A DNA stretch of 64,000 bases, from NCBI GenBank assembly GCA_963662175.1, contig OY759225.1:13323601-13387600 (forward strand), given 5' to 3'. Under the pieces are notes generated by a model. That model was not told where the DNA came from. It worked only from the letters and a program-made list of their open reading frames with translations, and did no database searches. This DNA comes from Aradus depressus. Its lineage: Eukaryota > Arthropoda > Insecta > Hemiptera > Aradidae. The position numbers were made by a program, and so were the translations under genes. This document shows, in pieces, positions 1 through 10,893 of this stretch. Each line of letters opens with the position of its first letter. Position 1 is the stretch's first letter.

Positions 1-32
1 CTCAGGAGACGGCCACCAAATATATAAACAGT

Positions 33-86
33 AGAGCGTCGGAAATCCGGACGTCAAAAATCCGGAGCGTCGCAAATCCGGATCGG
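33..86. repeat. short imperfect tandem repeat (about 16 bp)
   Basis: Three imperfect copies of a GC-richer unit resembling gcgtcggaaatccgga lie in a row. No function is evident. The rest of 1-720 is AT-rich intron sequence (Khc-73 intron 4) in which I see nothing else. Confidence 0.4.
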
Positions 87-721
87 CTCGGCGGTGAGAG
101 CAGATGGACTAAATAAATAATATATATATTTGAACTATCTCTATATTACTTATTGAAATGTATACTGTATAGTGTAATATAGTTTTTGAGTGAGTGTAGA
201 TTGTCATCCAATAATAAATTTGAGCTGTCCACATGGCTATTATTTTCAACTCATTTCATTTTAATATTTAAATTTTTTTTTTTTTTTTTTAATAATAATG
301 AGGTTTCTACGTCACTGATCTGTCCAAGGACAAACCGGGGATAGCGGAGTGGGTACATTACTGACAAACAGAATGTTACGTCACTCTGTAAAGATGGTTT
401 GTGTTAATTTAGATACGGCATTTGCGTGTTCATCTGAAATATAATAGTGTTGTCTATCTGAAGGTTGGTACCATTGATCTGTAGCAATGACTAACAAAAG
501 TATTTTTTTCTTTGTATTTGTTATTTGCAAGCTACAGTTATACAAAAAATACACAACCAGCGGAGCTGACATATATACACAACGAAGAAAAATATATGAG
601 CGGAGATTTCAATGCCAAATTCTCCTGTTTGTAAATAAATTTTGTGTCTATGGATGTGATGTTAAAGTCACGGTGCAAAATATGTATAGGTGATAAGTCG
701 GATTGAAATAGTTACTGTGAT

Positions 722-990
722 TAATGCCCGGACTTCAACAAAGAGGTCATATTGCATACTACCAGAGCGTATGAGGCATGGATATGAGGCTGATTCTATT
801 ATGGGTGTCCTAAAATTTTTTTTAAATAAGTAGCTGACACAGTGCATCGCTTAACGTCTCATTCGAAGGACGGCTATACTCAATGTTTTTTTTACCACCC
901 AAATAAAACCTAAGGACCTGGGTTGAGATCCGAACCCGCGATCTTGAGCTCAGTACGCAAGCATGATACCTCTGACCTTCCGGCGCCCTA
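722..990 (-). repeat. family S SINE (tRNA-derived), diverged copy
   Basis: Read on the minus strand it begins with the GGGCGCCGG head and runs through a degraded B box and the AAGGAC/CTTCGAATG body to the CCGGGCAT tail block. It is internally deleted compared with the intact copies at 13623 and 18561. It lies in Khc-73 intron 4. Confidence 0.75.
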
Positions 991-1389
991 CGGATTGAAA
1001 CGTTTGATGTTCGAAGCCTTTACCTTTAGTGTACCATATAATTTGTTAAGTCCAAAAAGGCCGAAGAAGGGAGGTTAATATCGGAATGTTATGGTGCGGA
1101 ATTTTAAAAAAATATGAAAATATGGCTTATCGAAAAGTTGTTGGAAATTCAATAGAGGCCTCCGTCCGTGGAAGCTGTTTGTCTGTTTGATATACATTTT
1201 TAAAGTAAAAAACCAGCATATTACGAAAGAGTCTGTCTACTGCAAAAAAAACATGACCTTTTGTAGTAAGCACCAGAAGAAAAAAACATCCTAGGTCAAC
1301 AAGAACAGATTTGTATTCCACTAGGACAAGAGATCTACAAAAACAACACCGATTGATTTTGGTAATTATAAGTCAGCCCCCTATTCTCC

Positions 1390-2095
1390 CGACATACGAG
1401 GGGTGATGAAAAAGTTCCAGGACTTTTTGAATTGCGCGCCAACGGAGCGTCGGAGAGCGGTACAGTTGGCAGCATTAGTTGTTGTGACACTTCCTGAGCT
1501 CAGCTGTTTTTGTAGCTTCTCTACAACCTGTCTTTGTTGTGAAGTAACAAACGTTTTTGTTAAACAAGTTTTTCGTGTTTGACTATTTTGTCAAATAAAT
1601 CAAAAAGAAGAGCAACGCGTATGTGTCAAACTTTTACAAAAACTATTTCTTGTCATGAGTGGTACAAGAGGTTCAAAGAAGGCCGGGCATCATCAGAATC
1701 AAATGTCAACTGTATTCTTCGACTGGAAGGGTGTTGTCTACTACGAATTTCTTCCCCGAGGTGAGACAATCGTTTTAGTCACCTTGAAACTCTCGAGACA
1801 TTTGCGCGAGGCTGTGAGGAGGAAGAGATCTGAGCTGTGGCGAAATGGGGACTGGGTGCTGCACCATGACATTCTGCGTTGCTCATTCGCGATTATTGGA
1901 CAAAAAACGCCATGACCGTCATCCCCCAGCCCCCTTACTCACCAGACCTGGCCCCTGCGGACTATTTCCTGTTTCCGAAGCTCAAGAGACCCTTAAAAGG
2001 GCAGATATTTCACTCAACTCACGAGATTAGAAACAAAGAAGGGCTTTTCTTAGGACTTTGGATTGGAAGGACTGCTGGATCCGCTTGATGTTAGG
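1390..2095 (+). pseudogene. mariner transposase relic
   Basis: Broken reading frames carry mariner landmarks in the right order. A helix-turn-helix piece reading WYKRFKEGR is followed by FFDWKGVVYYEFLP around the first catalytic Asp, a WVLHHD second-Asp block, and YSPDLAPADYFLFPKLK with the third Asp of the D,D34D triad. Frameshifts separate the blocks and the region between the helix-turn-helix and the first Asp is mostly deleted, so no active enzyme is encoded. A possible degraded 5' terminal repeat starts near 1398; I cannot fix the 3' end. Confidence 0.75.
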
Positions 2096-2154
2096 CTTGT
2101 CAAATAAGCTACAAATATACATCTCTACAATTGTAATATAATTTCTTAGTATAC

Positions 2155-2309
2155 CTTTTCGTTGTATATTTCCATATAGCTGACTTCAACTTTGTACGAC
2201 TGTTCCGAAGACTGACACTTTGCTATCCTATCGAAGAGAGAATCACAGAGACGTGGAATTATGCCTTTACTCTCCTGGCCTCCCATCATCGTATACGACT
2301 TCCCTGATC
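2155..2309 (-). CDS. Khc-73: Khc-73/KIF13 kinesin motor, coding exon 4
   Basis: This exon encodes residues 103-154 of the motor domain. On the minus strand it follows a TTCGCAG acceptor and ends at a GTATAC donor in phase 0. It completes the Gly codon of the P-loop (GQTGSGKS, residues 100-107), continues with SYTMMG and [10 protein letters not shown], and ends in [13 protein letters not shown], the strand and helix that precede the neck of the motor core in kinesin-3 proteins. The next exon, expected to start with V-x-DLLDP, lies left of base 1. The gene is described at exon 1. Confidence 0.95.
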
Positions 2310-2395
2310 CTGCGAACATACGAAATATACTAGTTATAATAAAGATATTTTGCTTACGATAACAAAAATAAACTACAATAAATAAAATTCTATTC

Positions 2396-2434
2396 AAAAA
2401 CCGAAAATTCCCATTATTTTTTAACACACCTCGT
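2396..2434. repeat. isolated mariner terminal repeat
   Basis: Read on the minus strand this begins ACGAGGTGTGTT and ends in AATGGGAATTTTCGG. It matches the 3' end of the mariner relic at 22448-23253 with few differences, but no transposase sequence accompanies it here. Confidence 0.65.
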
Positions 2435-2444
2435 ACGTCCCTAA

Positions 2445-3149
2445 GGCGGGAATTACACTATAAAAGTTCTTTTACAAAGATCTTTTATAAAAGAACTTTT
2501 ACGATGAATGTGATAGTGTAATAGCTCAAGTTTTATAAAAGTTCTTTTATCATAGTTTGCATTCTCATCCAATATTTGATAAATGTTGTCTCTCCCTCTC
2601 CTGCTGTTTCCTTTCTTCACGTTGTACGCATATCTACCATAAGTCGTTCCTCAGGGGGTATTGGGTTACGCAAATGTGTCATTTCCCGAGATATTATTGG
2701 TCCCACCTTCAGAAGCAAGTAATCGAAGGTTTTTTTATTCATCCTCAAATAGTTCAAGTAACTTTTTGTATCAACCATGGACAGTTCTTTCAGTAAATTC
2801 TGATGGATGCTCATAAACTCGCGACGCGCAACCCTAGGTCTTACCCACAAACGTTTCTTTACATTCTTATGTTTATTTTTTTCCGCCACAGCTATTGCTA
2901 TTGCAGCAGCCGCAAAACCTGCGGCAATTGGTATTAAAACGTCATCCATTTTTGCGACACAACAGTCACTTGCACACATCTTACTAGTACTCTTGAAACA
3001 AAAAAATAAGATTTATAAAATATTTTACATAGTGTAATATTGAATTTTGTTGTCATAAAAGATATTTTATAAAAGAAATTGAAAAAAAAATTCGAACCAA
3101 CTTTTATAAAAAATCTTTGTCAAAGAACTTTTATAGTGTAATACCCGCC
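2445..3149 (-). mobile_element. PIF/Harbinger element, internally deleted
   Basis: A 705-bp element with inverted ends of about 45 bp starting GGCGGG(A/T)ATTACACTATAA, flanked by TAA at 2442-2444 and 3150-3152. The 3-bp TAA duplication is the signature of the PIF/Harbinger superfamily. It sits in a palindromic target (tccctaaggga once the insertion is removed). Its only reading frame is the N-terminal part of a HARBI1-like nuclease, annotated separately. The ends are well preserved, which suggests fairly recent mobilisation by an autonomous partner elsewhere. Confidence 0.88.
2617..2979 (-). pseudogene. HARBI1-like transposase, N-terminal fragment
   Basis: A 120-residue frame that ends where the rest of the nuclease has been deleted. 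The stretch YLRMNKKTFDYLLLKVGP followed by LRNPIPPEERL is characteristic of the N-terminal half of PIF/HARBI1 transposases (FLRM...FDxLL..V.P, then ISPEERL). The first 35 residues include an Ala/Ile-rich segment (IAAGFAAAAIAIAVAE) that looks hydrophobic. The DDE catalytic residues lie downstream in complete proteins and are absent, so the product cannot be an active nuclease. Confidence 0.75.
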
Positions 3150-3662
3150 TAAGGGATGAAAGAACCGTTTTTGTTGCAATCTATCTTGCTGATTTTTGCG
3201 TTTGTGCTCACTTTCTGAACATCAATGACTGAGTTGTAAGACGAGTTGTCACGTCAAAAACAAACTTATTAAGGGGAATAAAACGGTATCTCACACAAGA
3301 AACCTCCCCATCTTCTATAATATTCAATTTATATTCAACGTTAAATATTTGCGGGTAGGCTGCTAATCTTTTTCATTACACTTCCTCATAATACTGAAAA
3401 TTCCTAGCATAGTTTACAATTCCTTGAACTCATTCATCCTTTTTGATTAATGGACCACAACAAAAGCCCCTTAAAACCACGCATTATCACTATCATTTGG
3501 GCTAATGAAGGTTGCGCAGTTTCATAATTATCATTATCATTAACAACCCCCTCCCCCTGCAACACTTTTTTTAAAAATATTATATTATATATATATTATA
3601 TTAAGTAATTTCAAGTTCATAGCTACGATAGTTCTGCGTTAGAACGAACACAAGGTTCCAAT

Positions 3663-3664
<2 letters not shown>

Positions 3665-3696
<32 letters not shown>
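3665..3696. repeat. (CA)n microsatellite
   Basis: About 16 uninterrupted CA dinucleotides in Khc-73 intron 3, close to the donor side of exon 3. Confidence 0.95.
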
Positions 3697-3701
<5 letters not shown>

Positions 3702-3782
3702 TATTCAAAAGACCTTGAAATGTGAAAATCCGTTGAAAACTTTATCTTTGATTTTCGCACGATAACAATATATACTAAGTAC

Positions 3783-3946
3783 CAGTTTGTCCATATGCGA
3801 AGATGCAGGCGTTATATCCCTGGAATGCATTATCCAGGATGTCCGTGCCAAGAAGATCGAAGACGGTGTCCTGGCCGACATAGTGAGGAGAGTCAGGGTC
3901 CGCTGAGTTGAAACAGTGGTCGAAGGCGAACGTCTTAGCCGGCTTT
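3783..3946 (-). CDS. Khc-73: Khc-73/KIF13 kinesin motor, coding exon 3
   Basis: It encodes residues 48-103 between a TTTCAG acceptor and a GTACTT donor. The peptide reads KPAKTFAFDHCF, then QDTVFDLLGTDILDNAFQGY and NACIFAYGQTG, which is the central strand and the start of the P-loop of kinesin-3 motors. As I recall fly Khc-73, it matches far more closely than KIF1/unc-104. The exon begins with the last base of an Arg codon and ends on the first base of Gly103. Confidence 0.95.
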
Positions 3947-4404
3947 CTGAAACAGAAGAACATCAATTATTAGCTGAATAGAATAGAATGGTTTTTATTA
4001 AAAAGAAGAAAAATAACATAATTAGAAGAAATATACAGAGAAAAAAAAAACACTTTTGGCTGTCAGTCGGAGTTGGCATTACAGATATATGATAATGAAG
4101 AACAAAAAATCTTAGCTTATATAAATAAATGAACAGAATAAATAATCATCCTTAAATTCTTTAAAAAATATATAAACATAAAACATAATAATGCGAATAA
4201 TGAGAAAATAAAATAAAGACATGTATTAAGGCTGAAAACGAAATAATATAGATAAACATGCGTGGATAGTAATATTAATATAAAGCTACAAATAATAATA
4301 CAATCAAAAAATAAGAGTTTGGTGGCTAGAAACCAAATAAAACTAACTAAACATGGATAAATGGTAATAATCAAAAATTACATGAAGGAAGGAGGTTTGT
4401 TTGG

Positions 4405-4640
4405 GTCCTAGAAATTAAATTCCTGAATCAGCCTGTTTCTATATTTGGATGCCGCCCTGCATAGTTATATATCCGATTGCAGTTAGGCCCATTCAATAAA
4501 CCGATCGAGTTCCCCTCTCCCTAAGGTAGGTTTGCCCAGCCACCTCTGTCTGGTCTCTCTAAGGACGGATACCCCAACAAAATGGAACACGTCCTCCCCA
4601 GCTTACTATGACTTTAGGTCAATTAGAAGAAACAGAGTTG
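4405..4640 (-). pseudogene. possible non-LTR retrotransposon ORF end
   Basis: Read on the minus strand one frame ends with YRNRLIQEFNF before a stop, preceded by LDRFIEWA. This mirrors the end of the LINE relic at 14627-15124 (WNYKFELVSEFNY). Stop codons interrupt it. The AT-rich stretch 4000-4400 downstream on that strand could be its 3' UTR. Confidence 0.4.
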
Positions 4641-4641
4641 T

Positions 4642-5113
4642 CGGTGAATCACATGTACTTCCCCAGAACGAATTAATCAATTAACTTTTCGCTCCCCCTC
4701 CAGAACCAGTCGACTGTTTGCACTAATATTTAATAATTAACTTACATAGGGGCTCCTAAATCCTCATATTAAATTTTTTATCGATAAATTCATTACATCG
4801 GTAGTTATAAGGGTTTTTGATTTGAGCCTCCTTCCCTTCGGTCGATATGGCTGAAAAATCACAGGATATGTCCTTATTGGGTTTTTGCATTAAATATGAA
4901 ATTTCATGCCGGTACATTCATTACATCGGCAGATATTCAAAATTTTGAGTTGAGCCCCATTCCCTTTAGCCGATTCCGTTGAAAAATAATGAGTGTCGTC
5001 CTTATGGGGTTTTGAATTAGATGAAATTTATTGTCATATTCAGCAGTTATTAGCGTTTTTGAGTTAAGCCTTCCCCCTATCCTAGTTTTTCAGCCAAATC
5101 GACTGGGAGAGGA
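4642..5113 (+). repeat. family P repeat, copy 1
   Basis: It starts at the cggtgaatcac palindrome followed by tacttccccagaac and carries the successive family blocks, but lacks the right terminus. Family P is described at 17937. Confidence 0.8.
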
Positions 5114-5142
5114 AGGAAAGTGAAAAATGTATCAAGGACAAA

Positions 5143-5335
5143 GAAAGAAGGGTTGAGTGGAGGGGGCTCAACTCAAAAACCCTAATAACTGCCGATATAA
5201 TGAATTTATCGATACCAAATTTAGTATGAGGATTTGGGAGTCCATATGTAAGTCAACTATTAGCGCAAACGGTCAACTGGTTTTGGAGAGGGAGCAATTG
5301 ATTTATTCGTTCTGGGGAAGTTACATTATTTTTTT
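5143..5335 (-). repeat. family P repeat, copy 2
   Basis: Left half of the family in reverse orientation, ending in ttctggggaagt. It faces copy 1 tail to tail, giving an imperfect inverted pair. Confidence 0.75.
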
Positions 5336-5741
5336 ACTAAGTGGTAGGTTTTGTAGACTGCCTGATGATGAGGGCAATCTCGAAAGCCGGTTAGACTAAA
5401 TAATAACATCTGTGAGAGGTCAGACAACATTTTTATTTTGCACACAACTGTCTTTATGCAAATAAGAGAAAATAAATAAAAGAAAATATTCAGCGATTTA
5501 GAATAATTTTTTATTCATGTCTACTTAAAACGGCTTCAAGTTTTTTCGTTTTATTATTATTTTTTCAATTCTTACGAGCAAAGTTTCTGACACTAATGAA
5601 GATTAAACTGAGACAGTTAAAAAACTTTCAAATCACTTACAAACTTCGATAAGAATCCTGTCCTCTAATTCTTACTGAAGAAAACAACCTTTCCGACTTC
5701 TTGGAACCGCTCTACATGACGTTTGGAGAAAAAAAAAAAAG

Positions 5742-5843
5742 GATATGGTGAATCGAAGGCAATGTACATCCCCAGGACAAATGAATTATAAGTTTCCGCT
5801 CTCCGGATTTGGATGAAAATAATTAGTTGACTTACATAGGGGC
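5742..5843 (+). repeat. family P repeat, copy 3 (left end only)
   Basis: About 100 bp of the left terminus, diverged (tacatccccaggac). Confidence 0.6.
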
Positions 5844-6578
5844 AGTTATTGAGGATTTCGTGAAACCAACAAAAATCAAAAGAAAAATCTTACAAACTAA
5901 ATTCTTAACACTATTTCAATCTTTTTTTTGTTTTATATGTTGGCCATTTTTTAAATTTATGTTATATATTTCTGGGCATATATCCTTTACATATAAAGAA
6001 ACAACAGTACCTTCTTTGCGGATCAATTTCACCGTCAATTCACTTTGATTTAGTTCATTAAAAATTAAGCCTAAACACCACTCTCCATCTTCACTCAGAC
6101 CGTCGCCATTCAACCCAGGCCTCGACTCATCTCTACACACACTAAAACAACAGCTGATGGCCGTGTTTTGTTATTTTATTAATTTGTTTTAAAATAAAAT
6201 TGCTTTTTATAGAAAGATAAATATAAATTTTTTTTAAATATTAATAATTTAATCATTTTAATGTGTGTATTTTTTTTTATACATCACAGGTGACATGATG
6301 TTTAGAAGTCAGGTCAAACTGTCAGTTACTCTCTTCACAGCACAGAGCGTCTATTAAGCCAGAAATGGCAGAGTAGAAGAGAGGTCCACCGATACCAGGT
6401 CAGCCACTCTACTCTAGACCAACTAGACTGAATACAAGAAACTATTATTGTTATTATTAATAATAATAATAATAGCATTATTTTCCCCCCTGTATGATAA
6501 ATGCATTAATAAAAAATATTATTATATATCGATAATCATTGTTCCATGCAACTAAGATAAAATTACATAAAAAAAAAA

Positions 6579-6903
6579 ATCGTCGGTGAATCACCGGCAA
6601 TGTACTTCCCCAAAACTAATTAATCAATTAACTTTTCGATCCACCTCCAAAACCAGTCGACCGTTTGCGCTAATATTCAATAGTTGACAACATAGGAACT
6701 CCTAAACCCTCATATTAAATGTTATATCGAAAAATTCATTAAATACATCGACAGTTATTAGGGTTTTTGAATTGAGATCAAACTTTTTTTTTTTCATATT
6801 TGGAATCTAGAGGTCAAAAAACTCCGCATCGATTTTTTTGACTAATTACATAATTGTCCCTATACTTCGTAGAGAGTTGAGCTGGGGAAGTAATATGTAA
6901 TCA
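6579..6903 (+). repeat. family P repeat, copy 4
   Basis: Both termini are visible (cggtgaatcaccgg at the left, agctggggaagtaa at the right), with the middle deleted. Confidence 0.75.
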
Positions 6904-7289
6904 TCAGAACACCCTAAGTAATACTTCACACTAAACTAACTTAATTTAAGTAGGACATAGTAAGCCGAATGCAGGATTGCATGTTTAGAAACATGCAAGG
7001 AACTTATTGATTGGCATAACCAATGAAATAATGCACCAAGAGAACTCTATTGCAGAATAAATCAACGTAATATTACAGACTAGTATAATTGAACTATACT
7101 CAGCTATAATTCTTTATAATATATGTATACTCTTTTCGAATGGCAGATATACGCAACTATTGAAATAATTTTTAAATAAAATTCCCTGTCAAAATTATAT
7201 AATGAAATTTTTTTAATAACTGTTTTTTTCGCAGGTTTTCCCACCCATATGATATGAGTAATATACATTAAAAAAGCAGAGATACTTAA

Positions 7290-7440
7290 CTTGTTATTTT
7301 TTTCAGAGATTGTGAAACACTTGATAAAAATAAAGAAAAATGTATGTTTTTTAAAAATATTGGCTATTTCACAAAATAAATATAAAATATATGGGAGTAC
7401 TTTCGGTACTGCTACCATCTTCAGTCAAGACCTAACAAAT
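7290..7440 (+). repeat. family F fold-back element, single arm
   Basis: One arm of the fold-back family at 9972 and 21728: ggctatttcacaaaat, then gggagtactttcggtac, gctaccatcttcag. The opposite arm is missing. Confidence 0.6.
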
Positions 7441-7639
7441 ACTAAATGGAAGTTCAACAGGTTTATAATCCCAAGTGTCCCTTTTCCCTCCCCCACGGGG
7501 CTTTTTCCCTGTCAACAACAAAAAAATAAATTGAAATCTTAGTAATAAAAGAAATTTTTTTGGAATAGTATGTGCTGAGAATAATAAATATATGAATAAA
7601 AAATATTATTAATTTCACAAAATATATATAAAATAATAG

Positions 7640-7795
7640 GTGATTTAAAATCTGTAGGTGTCGCGAGGGTTCTGGATACACATATAAAATTCGTGTCGAT
7701 ACATTCATTGGAATCAGGAATTCGGAAAATATGAAATTCCGTTGAAAACTCGGCATCGAATTTTTAACTGATTACTTAACTTATTAAAATTGTTA
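7640..7795 (+). repeat. family P repeat, copy 5 (right half)
   Basis: Blocks ggttctggatacacat, cgtgtcgatacattcatt and aatatgaaattccgttga, without the terminal hairpin. Confidence 0.65.
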
Positions 7796-7872
7796 ACAAT
7801 TTCTTTTCTATAAGTTGAGAAACAGGGCATGTTGTGGAAAAGGATAACAAGTATAAGAACTAAATAAAAGTA

Positions 7873-7968
7873 ACTTTAGCGCAGTCGACTGGTTTTGGAG
7901 AGGAAGCGAAAAGTTAATTGATGAATTCATTCTGGGGAAGTACATTGCCGGTGATTGACCAATAATAT
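7873..7968 (-). repeat. family P repeat, copy 6 (left end)
   Basis: Reverse-oriented left terminus ending ctggggaagtacattgccgg. Confidence 0.7.
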
Positions 7969-8395
7969 TTATTATACATTTCAATTAAAATGTAATTATT
8001 ATTATATAATTTTCGAAAAACTTGTTTCACTGAATGCATAGAATTGTAATGTTTCAGCGTTATAATGAAGCTGAAAATGTGTAATTGTTCGTATCTGATG
8101 GTACGTACAGTTCAGAACAAGGAAGACATATGTAGCTTCAGGGCCGAGCATAATCAAGAGCTACAAGACGAACAAGGATAAACTCATGGCAACAATATTA
8201 TTCAAAAATTCCTTCTTCAAGGAATTTCCTTTCAATAAAATTATTCATTAAATTATTTTACCACTTATTATAAATCTTGATAGTTTCCATGATATAAATA
8301 TTGATAGTTTCCAAGATATACAGACGGAGCGGGCAGCAGACTTTGATTTCGAATGAAATTAAGCATACTTTTACTTACCCAGATACTGAAATTAT

Positions 8396-9085
8396 AGGGG
8401 AAGTTATGTAATCGGTCAGATATTCGATGTCGAGTTTTCACCTGAATTAAATGTTTACCGACCTCTTAATTAAAAAAAAAACAAAAAAAACCTATTCGTG
8501 AAAACGATATCTCCCGATAGAATGCATATATCGACATGAAATTTTGTATGTGTAACCAGAATCCGAAAAGGACGACTAGTTTGGTTAGGTTAGGTTTTAT
8601 GACTCATGCCCGGGCTTTAACTACGAGGTCATATCGACTACAATCAGAGCGCTCTTTCGTCACACGTGGACATGAGCCCGACTCTACTATGAGAATTTTG
8701 CCTACCCTAAATTTTTATTTACCTAGGGCAGGGGTCTTTAACTAGTACCTGACATCGTACAGGCTCGGGACCATCGCTTAACGTCCCATCCGAAGAACGG
8801 CGTGCTTGAGTTTATTTTACCTCCCAGATAAAATAAACTAAGGGCCTCGGTCGGGTTTCGAACCCACAAGCACGCATACCACTGAGCTACCGGCGCCCTC
8901 TAGGACGACTAGTGATTTTCATCCAAATCAGCCAAAGAGAAGAAAGGGGAATTAAGGTGCAAACTTAACTGCCGATGTAATGACTATATCGACATGAAAT
9001 TTCATATTTAAATTCAAATCCCTATAAAGACGATAGCTATTGTTTTTCAGCCATACCAGCTGAAAGAAAGGGTGATTTATCACAA
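8396..9085 (-). repeat. family P repeat, copy 7, split by a SINE
   Basis: Reverse-oriented copy starting ggggaagttatgtaatcgg and interrupted at 8581-8901 by a family S SINE. The 12-bp duplication aggacgactagt at 8569-8580 and 8902-8913 marks the insertion, so the SINE is younger than this copy. Confidence 0.8.
8581..8901 (-). mobile_element. family S SINE, full length with target-site duplication
   Basis: A 321-bp element between perfect 12-bp copies of aggacgactagt. On the minus strand it starts GGCGCCGGTAGCTCAGTGGTA, the RNA polymerase III A box (TAGCTCAGTGG). The B box (GGTTCGAAACC) follows, then an unrelated 250-bp body, and it ends in an ACCTAACCTAACC tail. The anticodon-side part of the head is partly deleted. 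Long duplications and the tRNA-like head indicate retroposition by a LINE partner. Confidence 0.9.
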
Positions 9086-9102
9086 AAACAGTCGATGTAG
9101 AG

Positions 9103-9806
9103 TACGCCGATAGCTCAGTGGTATGCGTGCTTGCTTAGAGAGAAGGGGAACTTCTGGTAAAAACTCATTCCTGACCTATTATATAACTTCCCCTATACCT
9201 CGTCTAGGTTCCGATTGAAGAAGGCAGAAATGTCAATACTTGCCGCTCGATAACTTCCCCTATACCTCGGCTAGGTTCCGACTGAAGAAGGTAGAAATGT
9301 CAATACTTGCCGCTCGATAACTTCCCCTATACCTCGTCTAGGTTCCGACTGAAGAAGGTAGAAATGTCAATACTTACCGCTCGATACCTTGTCTAGGTTC
9401 CGACTGAAGAAGGTAGAAATGTCAATACTTGCCACTCATCTTGCCGTCTTGAGGCTCGCGTGAGAGATGTTCCCTTGATAAAGCACTCAGTCCTTCTACT
9501 TAAACCGTTCAACTACAAGTGGGTCCTTGCTAAAAGTTCATCCACTTTTCATGGCAAGCCCTTCACTTGAGTCAGCTATATGCAAACAAGAATTACCTTG
9601 AGCACGCCGTCCTACGGATGGGTTGTTAAGTGACGCTCTCGAGCCTCGTTAAAGACCTCTCTTACCCTAGGTAAATAAATATGGGTAGGAGAAATTTAGG
9701 ACTCCTACTGTAGAGCTCATGACCACCACAGTGATGAAAGAGCGCTCTGGTAGTAGGCGACATGACCTCGAGGTTAAAGCCCGGGCATGAGTCACAATAA
9801 CTAACT
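9103..9806 (+). repeat. family S SINE, split by an insertion
   Basis: The head (gccgatagctcagtggtatgcg, to about 9135) and the distal body (from ttgagcacgccgtcc at 9597 to the ataactaact tail) belong to one SINE. About 460 bp between them is foreign and includes the 67-bp tandem array. Confidence 0.7.
9183..9433. repeat. 67-bp tandem array
   Basis: Three full units and one partial unit of exactly 67 bp (starts at 9183, 9250, 9317, 9384). Each begins ataacttcccctatacctcg, which is the right terminus of family P, so the array was built from a family P end. It sits inside a split SINE. Confidence 0.9.
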
Positions 9807-9971
9807 TTAACTGGAAAACCTCTGAAACTCGAAACGGTATAATAGGAAAATCTCTGTATTTGGAAAGCCTTGGCTAGTTCAAACCTCTATTTATATCTAA
9901 TAATACTTAACATTATTTGCAGAGAAATTGTGAAACAACAAAAATATGTAGCAAAACTATTTTTTTTTTTT

Positions 9972-10126
9972 AATATTGTCTATTTCACAAAATATTTGGG
10001 AGTACTTTCGGTATTTGCTACCATCTTCAGCCACGACTTAACCCATTTAGAATTTGTTAAATCGTGGCTGAAGATGGTAGCAATACCGAAAGAACTCCCA
10101 TATATTTTGTAAAATAAACAATATTA
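9972..10126. repeat. family F fold-back element
   Basis: An imperfect palindrome of about 155 bp. Both arms run from the attgtctatttcacaaaat end through gggagtactttcggtatt to gctaccatcttcagcc(ac)g, around a short loop near 10050. It interrupts the 54-bp minisatellite region: a related unit lies at 9790-9885 and the array resumes at 10150. Confidence 0.85.
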
Positions 10127-10177
10127 TAAATTTTCTATTTATAACTGTTAAACCTCTGGAACTTTAAGCAGAATAAT

Positions 10178-10552
10178 TGGAAAATCTCTGTATCTGGAAA
10201 ACCTTCGCTAGTTCGAACCTCTATAATAGGAATTTCTTTGTATTTAGAAGGAAAGCCTTGGCTAGTTCGAACCTCTATAATAGGAATTTCTTTGTATTTA
10301 GAAGGAAAGCCTTGGCTAGTTCGAACCTCTATAGTAAGAAATTCTCTGTATCTAGAAGGAAAGCCTTGGCTAGTTGGAACCTCTATAATAGGAAATTCTC
10401 TGTATCTAGAAGGAAATCCTTGGCTAGTTGGAATCTCTATAATAGGAAATTCTCTGTATCTAGAAGGAAAGCCTTGGCTAGTTGGAATCTCTATAATAGG
10501 AAATTCTCTGTATCTAGAAGGAAAGCCTTGGCTAGTTCGAACCTCTATAACT
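10178..10552. repeat. 54-bp minisatellite
   Basis: About seven units of 54 bp (for example starts at 10226 and 10280) with consensus pieces gaaagccttggctagtt and cgaacctctataatagg. Because 54 is a multiple of three, frames on both strands stay open and predict 18-residue peptide repeats (plus: NLYNRKFSVSRRKALAS; minus: TSQGFPSRYREFPIIE). No start context, splice signal or known domain supports translation. Confidence 0.92.
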
Positions 10553-10893
10553 GTTAAACCTCCGTAACTCGAACTAAAATTATGATATGTACCCAAATAA
10601 ACAATTTAATATTTAAAATATTTCAACATTTAAACGTTCTATAAATTGTTCACGCCTTCCTCCCGGTTTAGAATCGCCGCTGGAGAGGACAGGGTCCGAT
10701 TGGAGAGGTTGCTGATGTAGTCCAGGGACTTTCGGTGTTTGCAGAGCAACAAGACGAAGGAGTAGAAAACTGAAGTTGAGAAGACTGATGGACAATGTTC
10801 CCTCATTAAAAACTAATCGATGGCTTAGCGTTGTTTGTTAATCATGTCCAGACAAATTCATAAGTGACGTCTAGTGACTACTGAAAATATTTA

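Larger units (their letters stand above)
2310..3782 (-). other. Khc-73: Khc-73 intron 3
   Basis: This 1,473-bp intron splits the Gly103 codon of the P-loop (phase 1). It holds a loose mariner end, a complete Harbinger element and a CA microsatellite. The remaining 3150-3660 is AT-rich and shows nothing I recognise. Confidence 0.9.

Noticed and set aside
381..693. Overlapping 60-70-codon frames on both strands
   Set aside because: AT-rich intron sequence without start context, splice signals or similarity to any family; expected by chance.
10135..10596. 153-codon minus-strand frame and two plus-strand frames
   Set aside because: All are translations of the 54-bp minisatellite, open only because the period is a multiple of three.
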